Assembly: GCF_001417955.2 (NCBI RefSeq)
Contig: NZ_LKTM01000310.1
Location: forward strand, 1 to 64,000
Length of the DNA stretch: 64,000 bases
From: Mycobacterium gordonae
Lineage (GTDB): Bacteria > Actinomycetota > Actinomycetes > Mycobacteriales > Mycobacteriaceae
Direction of reading: 5' to 3'
Positions 19,974 through 27,718 of the stretch are shown here, one piece after another. The translations under genes and the position numbers were made by a program. The notes under the pieces were generated by a model. It saw only the letters and a list, made by a program, of their open reading frames with translations, was not told the origin of the DNA and did no database searches. Positions within the stretch are counted from its first letter, which is position 1; the number at the start of each line of letters is the position of its first letter.

Positions 19974-20045
19974 TTTCTTCAGATCCACTTCAAGTTCGGC
20001 TTCTACCGTCGCGATCACCAACCATTCAACGACGTGAGGAGTCGC

Positions 20046-20546
20046 ATGACCTCCGACGACACCCCGACGACTGACCCGTCAGCCGCCGTCCCCGCGACCG
20101 CGCCACCCGCCCCGGTGCCCGCAGCACCGGTAGTGGCAGAGAAGCGCCACTTCTCCACCCGCGTGGTGCTCGGCGCCGGGCTTCTCGGTGGGCTTTTCGG
20201 TGCTGTTTTCACCGCGGGCGCCGCGTTTCTGATCATGGCCTTCGGTTTCGGGCCTCCGCCGCCGCCGGGGCCGGGCTTCGGCCCGCCCGGCTCGTCGCAC
20301 TTCGGTTTCCCGGGACCGGGTGGACCGGGCGGACCGGGCGGTCCCGGAGGGCCGATGGCCGGGCCGAAGGGCCCGCTGGGCATGGCGCCGCCGATGGGGC
20401 CGGGTGGCCCCGGCCTGCGGCCGCCCTTCCCCGGCGGCCCGCCGCCGATGGCGCCGGGTGGCCCGGGTGCCCAGCCGCCCCAACCGGGCCAGGTGCCGGC
20501 GCCGCCGTCGGCCGGGCCTAGCGCGACTCCGGCCGCGCCGCGGTAG
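20046..20546 (+). CDS. proline/glycine-rich (collagen-like) single-pass membrane protein
   Basis: A 166-residue protein. It has a Pro/Ala/Thr-rich N-terminal 35 residues, the segment EKRHFSTRVVLGAGLLGG leading into one hydrophobic span (about 40-65), and a long tail. The tail is nearly all Gly, Pro and Met, including a short GPGGPGG collagen-like repeat. The ATG is preceded by GAGGAG four bases upstream. No known domain is seen. It follows its shorter paralogue in the same direction and is divergent from the two-component system whose sensor also has a polyproline loop. Confidence 0.65.
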   Translation: MTSDDTPTTDPSAAVPATAPPAPVPAAPVVAEKRHFSTRVVLGAGLLGGLFGAVFTAGAAFLIMAFGFGPPPPPGPGFGPPGSSHFGFPGPGGPGGPGGPGGPMAGPKGPLGMAPPMGPGGPGLRPPFPGGPPPMAPGGPGAQPPQPGQVPAPPSAGPSATPAAPR

Positions 20547-20558
20547 CCCACTTCGGCT

Positions 20559-20622
20559 TCGCGAGGGTGCGCGGAATGTCACGCCCGACGGCGTGTCGCT
20601 GTACCTCTGCGCACCCTCGCGA
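20559..20622. terminator. compound inverted repeat, 14-bp arms
   Basis: Perfect 14-base arms TCGCGAGGGTGCGC (20559-20572) and GCGCACCCTCGCGA (20609-20622) enclose a nested hairpin CACGCC-CGAC-GGCGTG (20580-20595). It stands 12 bp after the proline/glycine-rich gene and could terminate it. The nested architecture resembles the elements at 17384 and 27640. Confidence 0.55.
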
Positions 20623-20672
20623 CCGGCCGGGGTGAGGAGCGCGTGGCACCCTCGTTAAGAGGGGAGGCACAT

Positions 20673-21146
20673 ATGACATCTCACGCGTTAGCCCGGGCCG
20701 GGGCACGGCTGTTGCGCTCCCGCCGCCTGGTGCGCGCACCGATCTGGATCTACCGGGCACGCGCCGGGGCACTCTTCGGATCCCGCACGCTGATGCTCGA
20801 GCACGTCGGACGCAAGTCGGGCCGGCCCCGCTACGTCGTGTTGGAAGTGGTCGACCGTCCCGCCCCCGACAGCTATGTCGTCCCGTCAGGGTTTGGCCCA
20901 AAAGCTCAGTGGTTCCGCAACATTGAGGCCAATCCGCGGGTACGGATCTACCTCGGCAGCCACGCGCCGGCGCCCGCCACCGCACGGGTGCTCGGCCAGC
21001 AGGAGGTCGATCGGGTGTTGGCGAGCTACCGCGAGCGCCATCCGCGCGCGTGGGGGCAGTTCAAGCACGTGCTCGAGGAGACGCTCGGCGCGCCGATCAC
21101 CGACGCCGGCGCCCCCCTGCCGATGGTCGAGCTGCGGCGGGACTAA
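20673..21146 (+). CDS. Ddn-like deazaflavin (F420)-dependent nitroreductase family protein
   Basis: A 157-residue split beta-barrel protein of the DUF385/Ddn family. Signatures are LEHVGRKSGRPRYVVLEV and YVVPSGFGPKAQWFRNIEANPRVRI, which shape the F420 pocket in this family. These enzymes use reduced F420 to reduce quinones or nitro compounds; the substrate here is unknown. The ATG at 20673 has GGGGAGG upstream; an upstream in-frame start is less likely. Its 3' end overlaps the convergent DoxX-like gene by four bases. Confidence 0.82.
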   Translation: MTSHALARAGARLLRSRRLVRAPIWIYRARAGALFGSRTLMLEHVGRKSGRPRYVVLEVVDRPAPDSYVVPSGFGPKAQWFRNIEANPRVRIYLGSHAPAPATARVLGQQEVDRVLASYRERHPRAWGQFKHVLEETLGAPITDAGAPLPMVELRRD

Positions 21147-21499
21147 CTGTTCTCGGGCCCCTTGGCCGTCATCGCGGCGAACAAGGCCAGGAACAACACC
21201 GCCGGAAGGGCATTGGTCACCTTGTCCCGCACGCGGACGTGGGCACCCACAGCCAGCACGAAATAGACGGTGAGCATCGCGGTGGTCAGCCTGGCCAGCC
21301 CCGGAAATCGGGTGACCGACGCCAGCCCCACCGCGGCGGCGGCCTTGACCACCGGCAGGACAGGGCGGACGTTCTCCGGAACCTCCACGGTGTCCAGCAC
21401 CTTCTTGATCGGGGGCACCTGCACGGCGCACGCCACCGCGTCTACGGCATGAAAAGTTGCCAGCGCGGCATAGGTTTTCGGTGAACTCAGAGTGCTCAT
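21143..21499 (-). CDS. DoxX-like small membrane protein
   Basis: A 118-residue protein with four short hydrophobic segments and the DoxX-like pattern around PVVKAAAAVGLASVTRFPGLARL. Members are four-helix membrane proteins, some linked to redox or thiosulfate metabolism. There is no clear functional assignment here. It stands ten bases before the SPFH gene on the same strand and could be its downstream operon partner. Confidence 0.65.
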   Translation of the reverse strand: MSTLSSPKTYAALATFHAVDAVACAVQVPPIKKVLDTVEVPENVRPVLPVVKAAAAVGLASVTRFPGLARLTTAMLTVYFVLAVGAHVRVRDKVTNALPAVLFLALFAAMTAKGPENS

Positions 21500-21508
21500 C
21501 CGTCAATC

Positions 21509-22654
21509 CTATTGACGCAACTCCGGGGGTGCGCCCAGCGGGCGATCCACCGGCTTGTTGGCGATCGCCTCCGCCTTTGCCACCGCCTGCGCGACCGTCG
21601 GGTCGGTCTCGGTGGAGAACCAGTCCGCGACCTCGGCGTCGTCGGCGTCGGCGGCGTGCCTGGGCTGATCGTCGACCGGGGACGGCTCGAACCGGAAGAC
21701 ACCATCTTCACCGGGCTTGCCGAGCAGACGGGTGAAGCCCTGCAGCGCCGCGTTGAAATCGCTGGGTACCACCCACACCTTGTTGGCGTCCCCGCGCGCC
21801 ATCTCCGGCAGCGTCTGCAGATACTGGTAGGCCAGCATCTCGGGCGTGGGCCGGCCGGCTTTGATCGCGGCGAAGGTCTTCTCGATGGCCTTGGCCTGAC
21901 CCTGCGCCCGCAGATAGGCCGCGGCCCGCTCACCCTGGGCGCGCAGCACCCGGGACTGCCGATCGGCTTCGGCGGACAGGATCGCCGCCTGCTTGGCACC
22001 CTCAGCGGCCAGGATCTGCGACGCTTTCTGCCCCTCCGCCTGCATGATGGCCGCCTGCCGGGTGCCTTCGGCCGTCAGGATCATGGCGCGCTTCTCGCGG
22101 TCGGCCTTCATCTGCTTCTCCATGGACGCCTGAATCGACGGCGGCGGGTCGATGCTGCGCAACTCCACCCGGGCGACACGCAGACCCCACCGACCGGTCG
22201 CCTCGTCGAGCACGCCGCGCAGCTGTGCATTGATCTGGTCGCGGGAGGTCAGGGTCTGCTCGAGGGTCATGCCGCCGACGACGTTGCGCAGCGTGGTGGT
22301 GGTCAGCTGTTCGACGCCGACGATGTAGTTGCTGATCTCGTAGACCGCCGCCTGCGGCACGGTGACCTGGAAGTAGACGACGGTATCGATGTTGAGGGTC
22401 AGGTTGTCCTCGGTGATGACGGGCTGCGGCGGGAACGAGACAACGCGCTCGCGCAGGTCCACCCGGGCCCGCACCCGGTCGATGAATGGCACCAACAGGG
22501 TCAGTTGACCGCTGACCGTACGGCTGTAGCGGCCCAGCCGCTCGATGACCGCGGCCTCGGCCTGCGGAATCAACGCAACCGACTTGGCCACCACGATGAT
22601 CGCGAAGATCACCAGAACGGCCAGCAACACCAGACCAGCTACCGCACCTTCCAC
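21509..22654 (-). CDS. SPFH/stomatin-prohibitin-like membrane protein
   Basis: A 381-residue SPFH protein. One N-terminal TM is followed by the stomatin domain (AAVIERLGRYSRTVSGQL, RVDLRERVVSFPPQPVITEDN), then a long Ala/Glu/Gln-rich coiled coil (about 190-270) and a C-terminal tail. It corresponds to Rv1488, with the same length. Such proteins form large oligomeric membrane scaffolds and are normally paired with an NfeD protein, encoded immediately upstream with a 23-bp gap. Confidence 0.92.
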   Translation of the reverse strand: MEGAVAGLVLLAVLVIFAIIVVAKSVALIPQAEAAVIERLGRYSRTVSGQLTLLVPFIDRVRARVDLRERVVSFPPQPVITEDNLTLNIDTVVYFQVTVPQAAVYEISNYIVGVEQLTTTTLRNVVGGMTLEQTLTSRDQINAQLRGVLDEATGRWGLRVARVELRSIDPPPSIQASMEKQMKADREKRAMILTAEGTRQAAIMQAEGQKASQILAAEGAKQAAILSAEADRQSRVLRAQGERAAAYLRAQGQAKAIEKTFAAIKAGRPTPEMLAYQYLQTLPEMARGDANKVWVVPSDFNAALQGFTRLLGKPGEDGVFRFEPSPVDDQPRHAADADDAEVADWFSTETDPTVAQAVAKAEAIANKPVDRPLGAPPELRQ

Positions 22655-22677
22655 CGGGATTCCCTTTCTCGAAAGCC

Positions 22678-23112
22678 CTACAAACTCTGAAACACCACCG
22701 CGGTGGCACCGTCGATCTTGACGACGGTCACCGACTGCCCGGGTTCATAGACGTCCCCGTCATTGAGCGGGCGCGCCGTCCACACCTGACCGTCAAGCTT
22801 CACCTGACCCTCGTCGCGGGCCACCCGGTCAAGCACCAGCGCGTTCTTGCCCTCGAGCGCTTTGATGCCCATGGCCGGCGCCTTGGCCGGCGTCAGCCGC
22901 CGCCTGAGCTCGGGCCGCACCACCGACAGCAGCAGGACCGAGACGATGAGGAACACCAGCCCGTCGGCCCAGACCGGCCAGTCGGTGAGCCAGCTGGCAC
23001 CGGCCGCGGCCAGCGCGCCACCGCCCAGCATCAACAGAAACATGTCTCCGGTGAGAGCTTCGGCGCCGGCGAGCACCAGCGCGGCGATCAACCAGATCAG
23101 CGCGGCGGGCAT
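22678..23112 (-). CDS. NfeD-like membrane protein
   Basis: A 144-residue protein with three N-terminal hydrophobic spans and a C-terminal OB-fold NfeD domain (GKNALVLDRVARDEGQVKLDGQVWTARP). It is the usual partner of the SPFH protein downstream and corresponds to Rv1487. The frame extends 14 codons upstream, but the ATG at 23112 (MPAALIWLIAALV) fits the conserved membrane start. Confidence 0.9.
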   Translation of the reverse strand: MPAALIWLIAALVLAGAEALTGDMFLLMLGGGALAAAGASWLTDWPVWADGLVFLIVSVLLLSVVRPELRRRLTPAKAPAMGIKALEGKNALVLDRVARDEGQVKLDGQVWTARPLNDGDVYEPGQSVTVVKIDGATAVVFQSL

Positions 23113-23169
23113 GGGCACAGAATACGCGTGATCCACTTCAATGGCGGCGAACAACTACACTGCGAGGTC

Positions 23170-24060
23170 ATGTGGTGCCCGAGTGTTTCGCTGTCCATGT
23201 GGGCCAACGCCTGGCTCGCCGGCAAGGCCGCGCCCGACGACGTCCTGGACGCGTTATCACTATGGGCGCCAAGGCAATCGGTAGCAGCGTATGATGCGGT
23301 GGCGGCGGGCCACACCGGTCTGCCGTGGCCCGATGTGAACGACGCCGGAACGGTGTGTCTGCTGCAGACGTTGCGCGGCGCGGTAGGTCGCTCCACAGGC
23401 TCGCTGCGCGGCACGATCAACGTGGTCCTGCCGGTGCCCGGCGATGTGCGGGGTCTTTTCGCCGGAACACAGTTTGCGACCGACGCGATGGCCGCCGGTG
23501 AAGCCGTGATCATCAGTCATCCGACCGATTCGCGCACCGCTATCGGCCTTGTCCCCGATTTCACCTACAGCGACAGCGACGACAGTGATGACGAGCCGGA
23601 ATTGTGTGCGCTGACATGGATGGTGTATTCGCTGCCCGGCCCGCCGGCCTCTGACTACCACGATCTCGGCGGCGCCGAATACGAGTTGAAGTCAGCGGTA
23701 CGCTCGGCCGCCGATGCGCTGAGCGTGATGGGACTGGGATCGTCGAGCGGGGTAGACAATCCGCGCGGCCTGGTCGAGCAGTTGCTGGAATCGCAACGCC
23801 AGCACCGGGTTCCCGATCATGCGCCGACGCGTGCGCTTCGGGTGCTCGAGAACGCGGCACACGTCGACGCGATCATCGCCGTCAGCGCCGGGCTCAGCCG
23901 GCTGCCCGACCGCATGACCGCCGCACCGGAACTGGTTGGCACCCAATCGTCGTCACAGGGTCAGATCGCAACCGACGCACTGCGGCCGTTGACCGCCGTG
24001 GTGCGTTCGGCCCGGATGGCCGCTGTCGACGCCATCCTGCACTCGGCCTGGATGGACTAG
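23170..24060 (+). CDS. conserved mycobacterial hypothetical protein (Rv1486c-like)
   Basis: A 296-residue soluble protein of unknown function, matching Rv1486c in position and character. It has a Trp-rich N-terminus (MWCPSVSLSMWANAWLAG), a short acidic loop (SDSDDSDDEPE) and no recognisable catalytic motif. The ATG at 23170 has GCGAGG upstream; an in-frame ATG 14 codons earlier is also possible. Its stop overlaps the convergent ferrochelatase stop by four bases. Confidence 0.8.
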   Translation: MWCPSVSLSMWANAWLAGKAAPDDVLDALSLWAPRQSVAAYDAVAAGHTGLPWPDVNDAGTVCLLQTLRGAVGRSTGSLRGTINVVLPVPGDVRGLFAGTQFATDAMAAGEAVIISHPTDSRTAIGLVPDFTYSDSDDSDDEPELCALTWMVYSLPGPPASDYHDLGGAEYELKSAVRSAADALSVMGLGSSSGVDNPRGLVEQLLESQRQHRVPDHAPTRALRVLENAAHVDAIIAVSAGLSRLPDRMTAAPELVGTQSSSQGQIATDALRPLTAVVRSARMAAVDAILHSAWMD

Positions 24061-25058
24061 CCGGCCGCGCAGTGCGGCGGACGGCACGGTGCGCCGTCGA
24101 CGCTGCCCAGGCAACCCGGTACCGGACCCGGTCCGGCGATCCGCGCCGGCTCGCGGCCTTCGCGCACTTCGTCGATCAAATCGATTGCCAGCCGGGCGAA
24201 TCGAGGGTCGGCATTCGGCGTGCCGGCGCGGGCGAGCGCGACGCCCAGTTCGTCGGCCTGCAGCCGCAACTCATGATCGAGATCCCATACCACCTCGATG
24301 TGGTCGGCCACGAAGCCGATGGGACAGACGATGACCGCCTCGGTGCCGGCTCCGGCCAGTGCCGAAAGGTGATCGCCGACATCGGGCTCCAGCCAGGGCA
24401 CCTGCGGCGGGCCCGAGCGCGACTGCCACACCAGGTCGTGTTCGGCATGTCCGGCCGCCGCAGCGACAAGCCTTGCGGCGTAGGCGACTTGGCGGCTGTA
24501 GAGGTTGGGCCCGCAGCGCTGATCGGCGCCGACGGGTATGGAATGGGCGGTGAAGACCAGGCGTGCGTCTCGAGGCACGGTCGCGGCGGCCGCCGTGACC
24601 GCGTCGGCGAACATCTCGATGAAGAGCGGATGGTCGAAATAGGTACGCAGCTTGACCAGCTCGGGCGCGCCGGAACCGGCCGCCGCCCGGGCCCGGGCGA
24701 TGTCCTCGACATACTGGGTGCAGCTGGAGTAGCCGCTCCACGCTGATGTGGTGAACGTTGCCGCACGGCGGATACCGTTGTCGCGCATGGCCGCAACCGT
24801 GTCCTCGATGAAAGGCGCCCAGTTCCGGTTGCCGAAGTAGACCGGCAGCTCCTGTTGCTTCTCCAGCTCGGCTATCAGCGCACGGTTGATGCCGTTGATC
24901 GGCGAGACACCACCGAAGTGCAGGTAATGCTCGGCGACGTCATCGAGCCGCTCCGGGGGCACGTTCCGGCCGCGGGTGACGTTCTCCAGAAACGGCCGGA
25001 CCTGTTCGGGCCCTTCCGGCCCGCCGAACGACAGCAGCAGGACCGCATCGAATTCCAT
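24057..25058 (-). CDS. hemH: coproporphyrin III ferrochelatase
   Basis: A 333-residue ferrochelatase that inserts Fe2+ in the coproporphyrin-dependent heme pathway of actinobacteria (also called CpfC). The family motifs LLLSFGGPEGP, FTAHSIP (catalytic His), WLEPDV and CPIGFVADHIEVVWDLD (with the conserved Glu) are present. The C-terminus has three Cys in CLGSVDGAPCRPPHC, consistent with the [2Fe-2S] cluster reported for mycobacterial ferrochelatase. It follows inhA by six bases, giving fabG1-inhA-hemH, as in M. tuberculosis. Confidence 0.96.
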   Translation of the reverse strand: MEFDAVLLLSFGGPEGPEQVRPFLENVTRGRNVPPERLDDVAEHYLHFGGVSPINGINRALIAELEKQQELPVYFGNRNWAPFIEDTVAAMRDNGIRRAATFTTSAWSGYSSCTQYVEDIARARAAAGSGAPELVKLRTYFDHPLFIEMFADAVTAAAATVPRDARLVFTAHSIPVGADQRCGPNLYSRQVAYAARLVAAAAGHAEHDLVWQSRSGPPQVPWLEPDVGDHLSALAGAGTEAVIVCPIGFVADHIEVVWDLDHELRLQADELGVALARAGTPNADPRFARLAIDLIDEVREGREPARIAGPGPVPGCLGSVDGAPCRPPHCAAG

Positions 25059-25064
25059 AGTGTG

Positions 25065-25874
25065 TCAGAGCAATTGGGTGTGGGCGCCACCGTCGGCGTA
25101 GATGATGTCACCGGTGGTCGCCGGCAGCCACTCGGACAGCAGCGCGCACACCGTCTTGGCGACCGGAGTCGGGTCCTTCATGTTCCAGCCGATCGGCGCG
25201 CGCTGGTCCCAGCCCTCCTCGAGCAACTGGATCTGGGCACCCGCCTCGTCGCCCAGTGCTCCACCGACGATCGCGGCCATCGCCAGCGTCCGGATCGGGC
25301 CTGCGGCAACCAGGTTCGAGCGCACACCGTACTTGCCGGCCTCACGCGCGACGAACCGGTTGACCGACTCCAGCGCACTCTTGGCGACCGTCATCCAGTT
25401 GTAGGCCGGCATCGCGCGGGTGGGGTCGAAGTCCATGCCGACGATACCGCCGCCGGGATTCATGATCGGCAACAACGCTTTTGCCAACGAGGCATAGGAG
25501 TACGCCGAGATGTGGATGCCCTTGGACACGTCCTCGTAGGGCGCGTCGAAGAACGGGTTGATGCCCATCCCGCTCTGCGGCATGAATCCGATCGAGTGCA
25601 CGACGCCATCGAGCTTGTTGCCCTCGCCGATGACCTCGGTCACCCGGCCGGCCAGGCTGTCGAGGTGCTCCTGGTTCTGCACGTCGAGTTCGATCAGCGG
25701 GGCCTTCTCCGGGAGCCGGTCGCAGATCCGCTGGATCAGCCGCAGCCGGTCGAATCCCGTCAATACCAGCGAAGCGCCCTGTTCCTGAGCGACTTTGGCG
25801 ATGTGGAACGCGATCGATGAGTCGGTGATGATCCCGGACACCAGGATCCGTTTGCCTTCGAGCAGTCCTGCCAT
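25065..25874 (-). CDS. inhA: enoyl-ACP reductase InhA
   Basis: A 269-residue NADH-dependent enoyl-ACP reductase of FAS-II, the mycolic-acid elongation system and the target of isoniazid-NAD and ethionamide. By direct count the key residues are at the M. tuberculosis positions: Ile16, Ile21, Ser94, Phe149, Tyr158, Lys165. None of the common resistance substitutions (I21T/V, S94A) is present. It lies 20 bp downstream of fabG1. The protein is the same length as in M. tuberculosis and intact. Confidence 0.98.
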   Translation of the reverse strand: MAGLLEGKRILVSGIITDSSIAFHIAKVAQEQGASLVLTGFDRLRLIQRICDRLPEKAPLIELDVQNQEHLDSLAGRVTEVIGEGNKLDGVVHSIGFMPQSGMGINPFFDAPYEDVSKGIHISAYSYASLAKALLPIMNPGGGIVGMDFDPTRAMPAYNWMTVAKSALESVNRFVAREAGKYGVRSNLVAAGPIRTLAMAAIVGGALGDEAGAQIQLLEEGWDQRAPIGWNMKDPTPVAKTVCALLSEWLPATTGDIIYADGGAHTQLL

Positions 25875-25894
25875 TGTTTCGTCCCCTCTAGCTC

Positions 25895-26662
25895 TCAGTG
25901 GCCCATGCCCATGCCGCCGTCTACCGGGATGACGGCGCCGGAGATGTAACTGGCATCCTCCGACGCCAGGAAGCTGACCACCCCGGCGACCTCGGCAGCG
26001 GTGCCGACGCGCTTGGCCGGGATGAACTGCAACGCCCCCTCCTGGATGCGCTCATCCAGGGCTCGCGTCATGTCGGTGTCGATGTAACCGGGGGCGACCA
26101 CATTTGCGGTGACATTGACCTTGGACAGCTCACGGGCGATCGAACGTGCCATGCCGATCACGCCGGCCTTGGAAGCCGCGTAGTTGGCCTGGTTGCCGAT
26201 GCCCCAGCTGCCGGAGACCGAACCGATGTAGATCAACCGGCCGAACTTCTTTCGCTGCATGCTGCGCGCGGCCCGCTGAGTCACCCGGAACGCCCCGGTG
26301 AGGTTCGCGTCGATGACCTTCTCGAACCGCTCCTCGGTCATCCGGATCAGGAACGCGTCCGCGGAGACGCCGGCGTTGGACACCAGCACCTCCACCGGAC
26401 CCTGGTGCTCCTCGATCACTTTGAAGGCGCGGTCGACGGCGTCGTTGTCGGTGACGTCGCACTCGACGGCGAACAGCCCCTCGGGCGCACCGGATCCGCG
26501 GTGGGTGACGGCAACCTTGTGGCCGTCGGCGGCCAGCCGCTGCGCGATTGCCAGCCCGATCCCCCGGTTCCCGCCGGTGACCAGCACCGATCGGGAGACG
26601 AATGGGGGTTTGCCGCCCTCGGTGGCGGCCTCGCTCGTGGTGTCGGTGGCCGTGTCAGTCAC
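25895..26662 (-). CDS. fabG1: 3-oxoacyl-ACP reductase MabA/FabG1
   Basis: A 255-residue SDR that reduces beta-ketoacyl-ACP with NADPH in FAS-II. Seen: TGGNRGIG, NAG at LVSNAGVSADAF, catalytic Ser in GSVSGSWG, YAASK, and the near-invariant mycobacterial C-terminus ending IPVDGGMGMGH. The N-terminus is a few residues longer than in M. tuberculosis (TDTTSEAATEGG). It starts at a GTG with an upstream sequence almost identical to M. tuberculosis, consistent with a leaderless mRNA. Confidence 0.97.
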   Translation of the reverse strand: MTDTATDTTSEAATEGGKPPFVSRSVLVTGGNRGIGLAIAQRLAADGHKVAVTHRGSGAPEGLFAVECDVTDNDAVDRAFKVIEEHQGPVEVLVSNAGVSADAFLIRMTEERFEKVIDANLTGAFRVTQRAARSMQRKKFGRLIYIGSVSGSWGIGNQANYAASKAGVIGMARSIARELSKVNVTANVVAPGYIDTDMTRALDERIQEGALQFIPAKRVGTAAEVAGVVSFLASEDASYISGAVIPVDGGMGMGH

Positions 26663-26680
26663 CCCGACAACCTAGCGCCT
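26663..26680 (-). promoter_or_regulatory. fabG1-inhA promoter, -10 region
   Basis: On the minus strand the 12 bases before the GTG read TAGGTTGTCGGG, as I recall for M. tuberculosis. TAGGTT is a plausible -10 for a leaderless start. The bases equivalent to the isoniazid/ethionamide resistance sites are wild type: -15 is C (26677) and -8 is T (26670). Confidence 0.55.
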
Positions 26681-26792
26681 TCACGCTTGGTGGCCGAAAT
26701 TGGGCCTTTCTGCGGCGCGGTTGTCCACAGCCAGGCTCCCCGCTGCGCGGGTGGAGCGCGGAGATGTCGGGGTGGCTCAGCACGCTGCGGTC

Positions 26793-27638
26793 ATGACCGA
26801 TCCGATTCTCAGCAGCGAAGCCCTCGCAGCGCGAACACTGACGCCCTACCAATTGCGCAGCCGGTACGTCGCAGTACACAAGGACGTCTATGTCCCGCGC
26901 GACCAGGAGTTGACCGCACGACTGACGGCGAAGGCGCTGTGGCTACGCTCGCGCCGGCGCGGTGTGCTGGCGGGTTATTCGGCTTCTGCCCTGCACGGCG
27001 CCAAGTGGATCGGCGCCGAAATGCCGGCCGCAATCATCGATACCAACCGCCGCCGCGCGCCGGGAGTGCAGGTATGGAAAGACCGCCTGGAACCCGACGA
27101 GATCACCGTCATCGAGGGAATGCGCGTGACCACGCCAGCCCGGACGGCTCTGGACCTGGCGAGCCGGTACCCGCTGGACCCTGCCATCGCAGCGGTCGAC
27201 GCGCTGATGCAGGCAACCTCTCTGAAACTGCCCGACATCGAAGTGATCGCCGAACGCCATCGGGGCCGCCGGGGCATCAAAGCCGCCCGGACGGCGCTCG
27301 ATCTGGTTGACGGCGGTGCGCAGTCCCCGAAAGAGACTTGGCTGCGATTGCTGCTTATCCGTGCCGGCTTCCCTCGTCCCCAGACGCAGATCGCCGTGCG
27401 CAACCAATGGGGCTGGGCCGAAGCCTATTTGGACATGGGGTGGGAAAACATCAGGGTCGCGGTCGAGTACGACGGCGATCACCATCTGAGCAATCGCTAC
27501 CACGTCAAGAAGGACATCCTGCGGCACGAGAAGGTGACCCTCGGCTACGGGTGGATCGTGGTCCGAGTCGTTGCGGGAGATCATCCCGCCGACATCATCC
27601 ACCGCGTCAGGGAAGCGCGCGCCTCACGTGGTGCTTGA
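26793..27638 (+). CDS. AbiEi-like N-domain / DUF559 nuclease-fold protein (paralogue 1)
   Basis: A 281-residue mycobacterial protein with two parts. The N-terminal region (LTPYQLRSRYVAVHKDVYVP through YSASALHGAKW and TPARTALDLA) resembles AbiEi-type antitoxins. The C-terminal DUF559/Vsr-like region has SPKETWLRLLLIRAGFP, then VAVEYDGDHH and IVVRVVAGD. The E...EYDGDHH pattern could supply a PD-(D/E)XK nuclease core; this is inference. No toxin gene is adjacent. A paralogue lies at 59411-60295. The ATG at 26793 is chosen by alignment with that paralogue. It is an insertion between fabG1 and the Rv1481-like gene. Confidence 0.7.
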   Translation: MTDPILSSEALAARTLTPYQLRSRYVAVHKDVYVPRDQELTARLTAKALWLRSRRRGVLAGYSASALHGAKWIGAEMPAAIIDTNRRRAPGVQVWKDRLEPDEITVIEGMRVTTPARTALDLASRYPLDPAIAAVDALMQATSLKLPDIEVIAERHRGRRGIKAARTALDLVDGGAQSPKETWLRLLLIRAGFPRPQTQIAVRNQWGWAEAYLDMGWENIRVAVEYDGDHHLSNRYHVKKDILRHEKVTLGYGWIVVRVVAGDHPADIIHRVREARASRGA

Positions 27639-27639
27639 T

Positions 27640-27699
27640 CGCGAGAGGAACCGCACTGCGAGATTCCCGCCTGGAAATCGCAGCCAGGTTCCTCTCGCG
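27640..27699. terminator. compound inverted repeat, 13-bp arms
   Basis: Perfect 13-base arms CGCGAGAGGAACC (27640-27652) and GGTTCCTCTCGCG (27687-27699) enclose an inner stem CTGCGA/TCGCAG (27656-27661, 27678-27683). It occupies almost the whole gap between the convergent DUF559 and TetR genes, so a bidirectional terminator is likely. Confidence 0.6.
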
Positions 27700-27718
27700 G
27701 CCCTCAGCACAGGCGCGC

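Noticed and set aside
20323..20365. Possible CRISPR or satellite array in the GGACCGGGCGG-type repeats
   Set aside because: The repeats are codon repeats for Gly-Pro-Gly within a protein gene; there are no uniform spacers and no cas genes.
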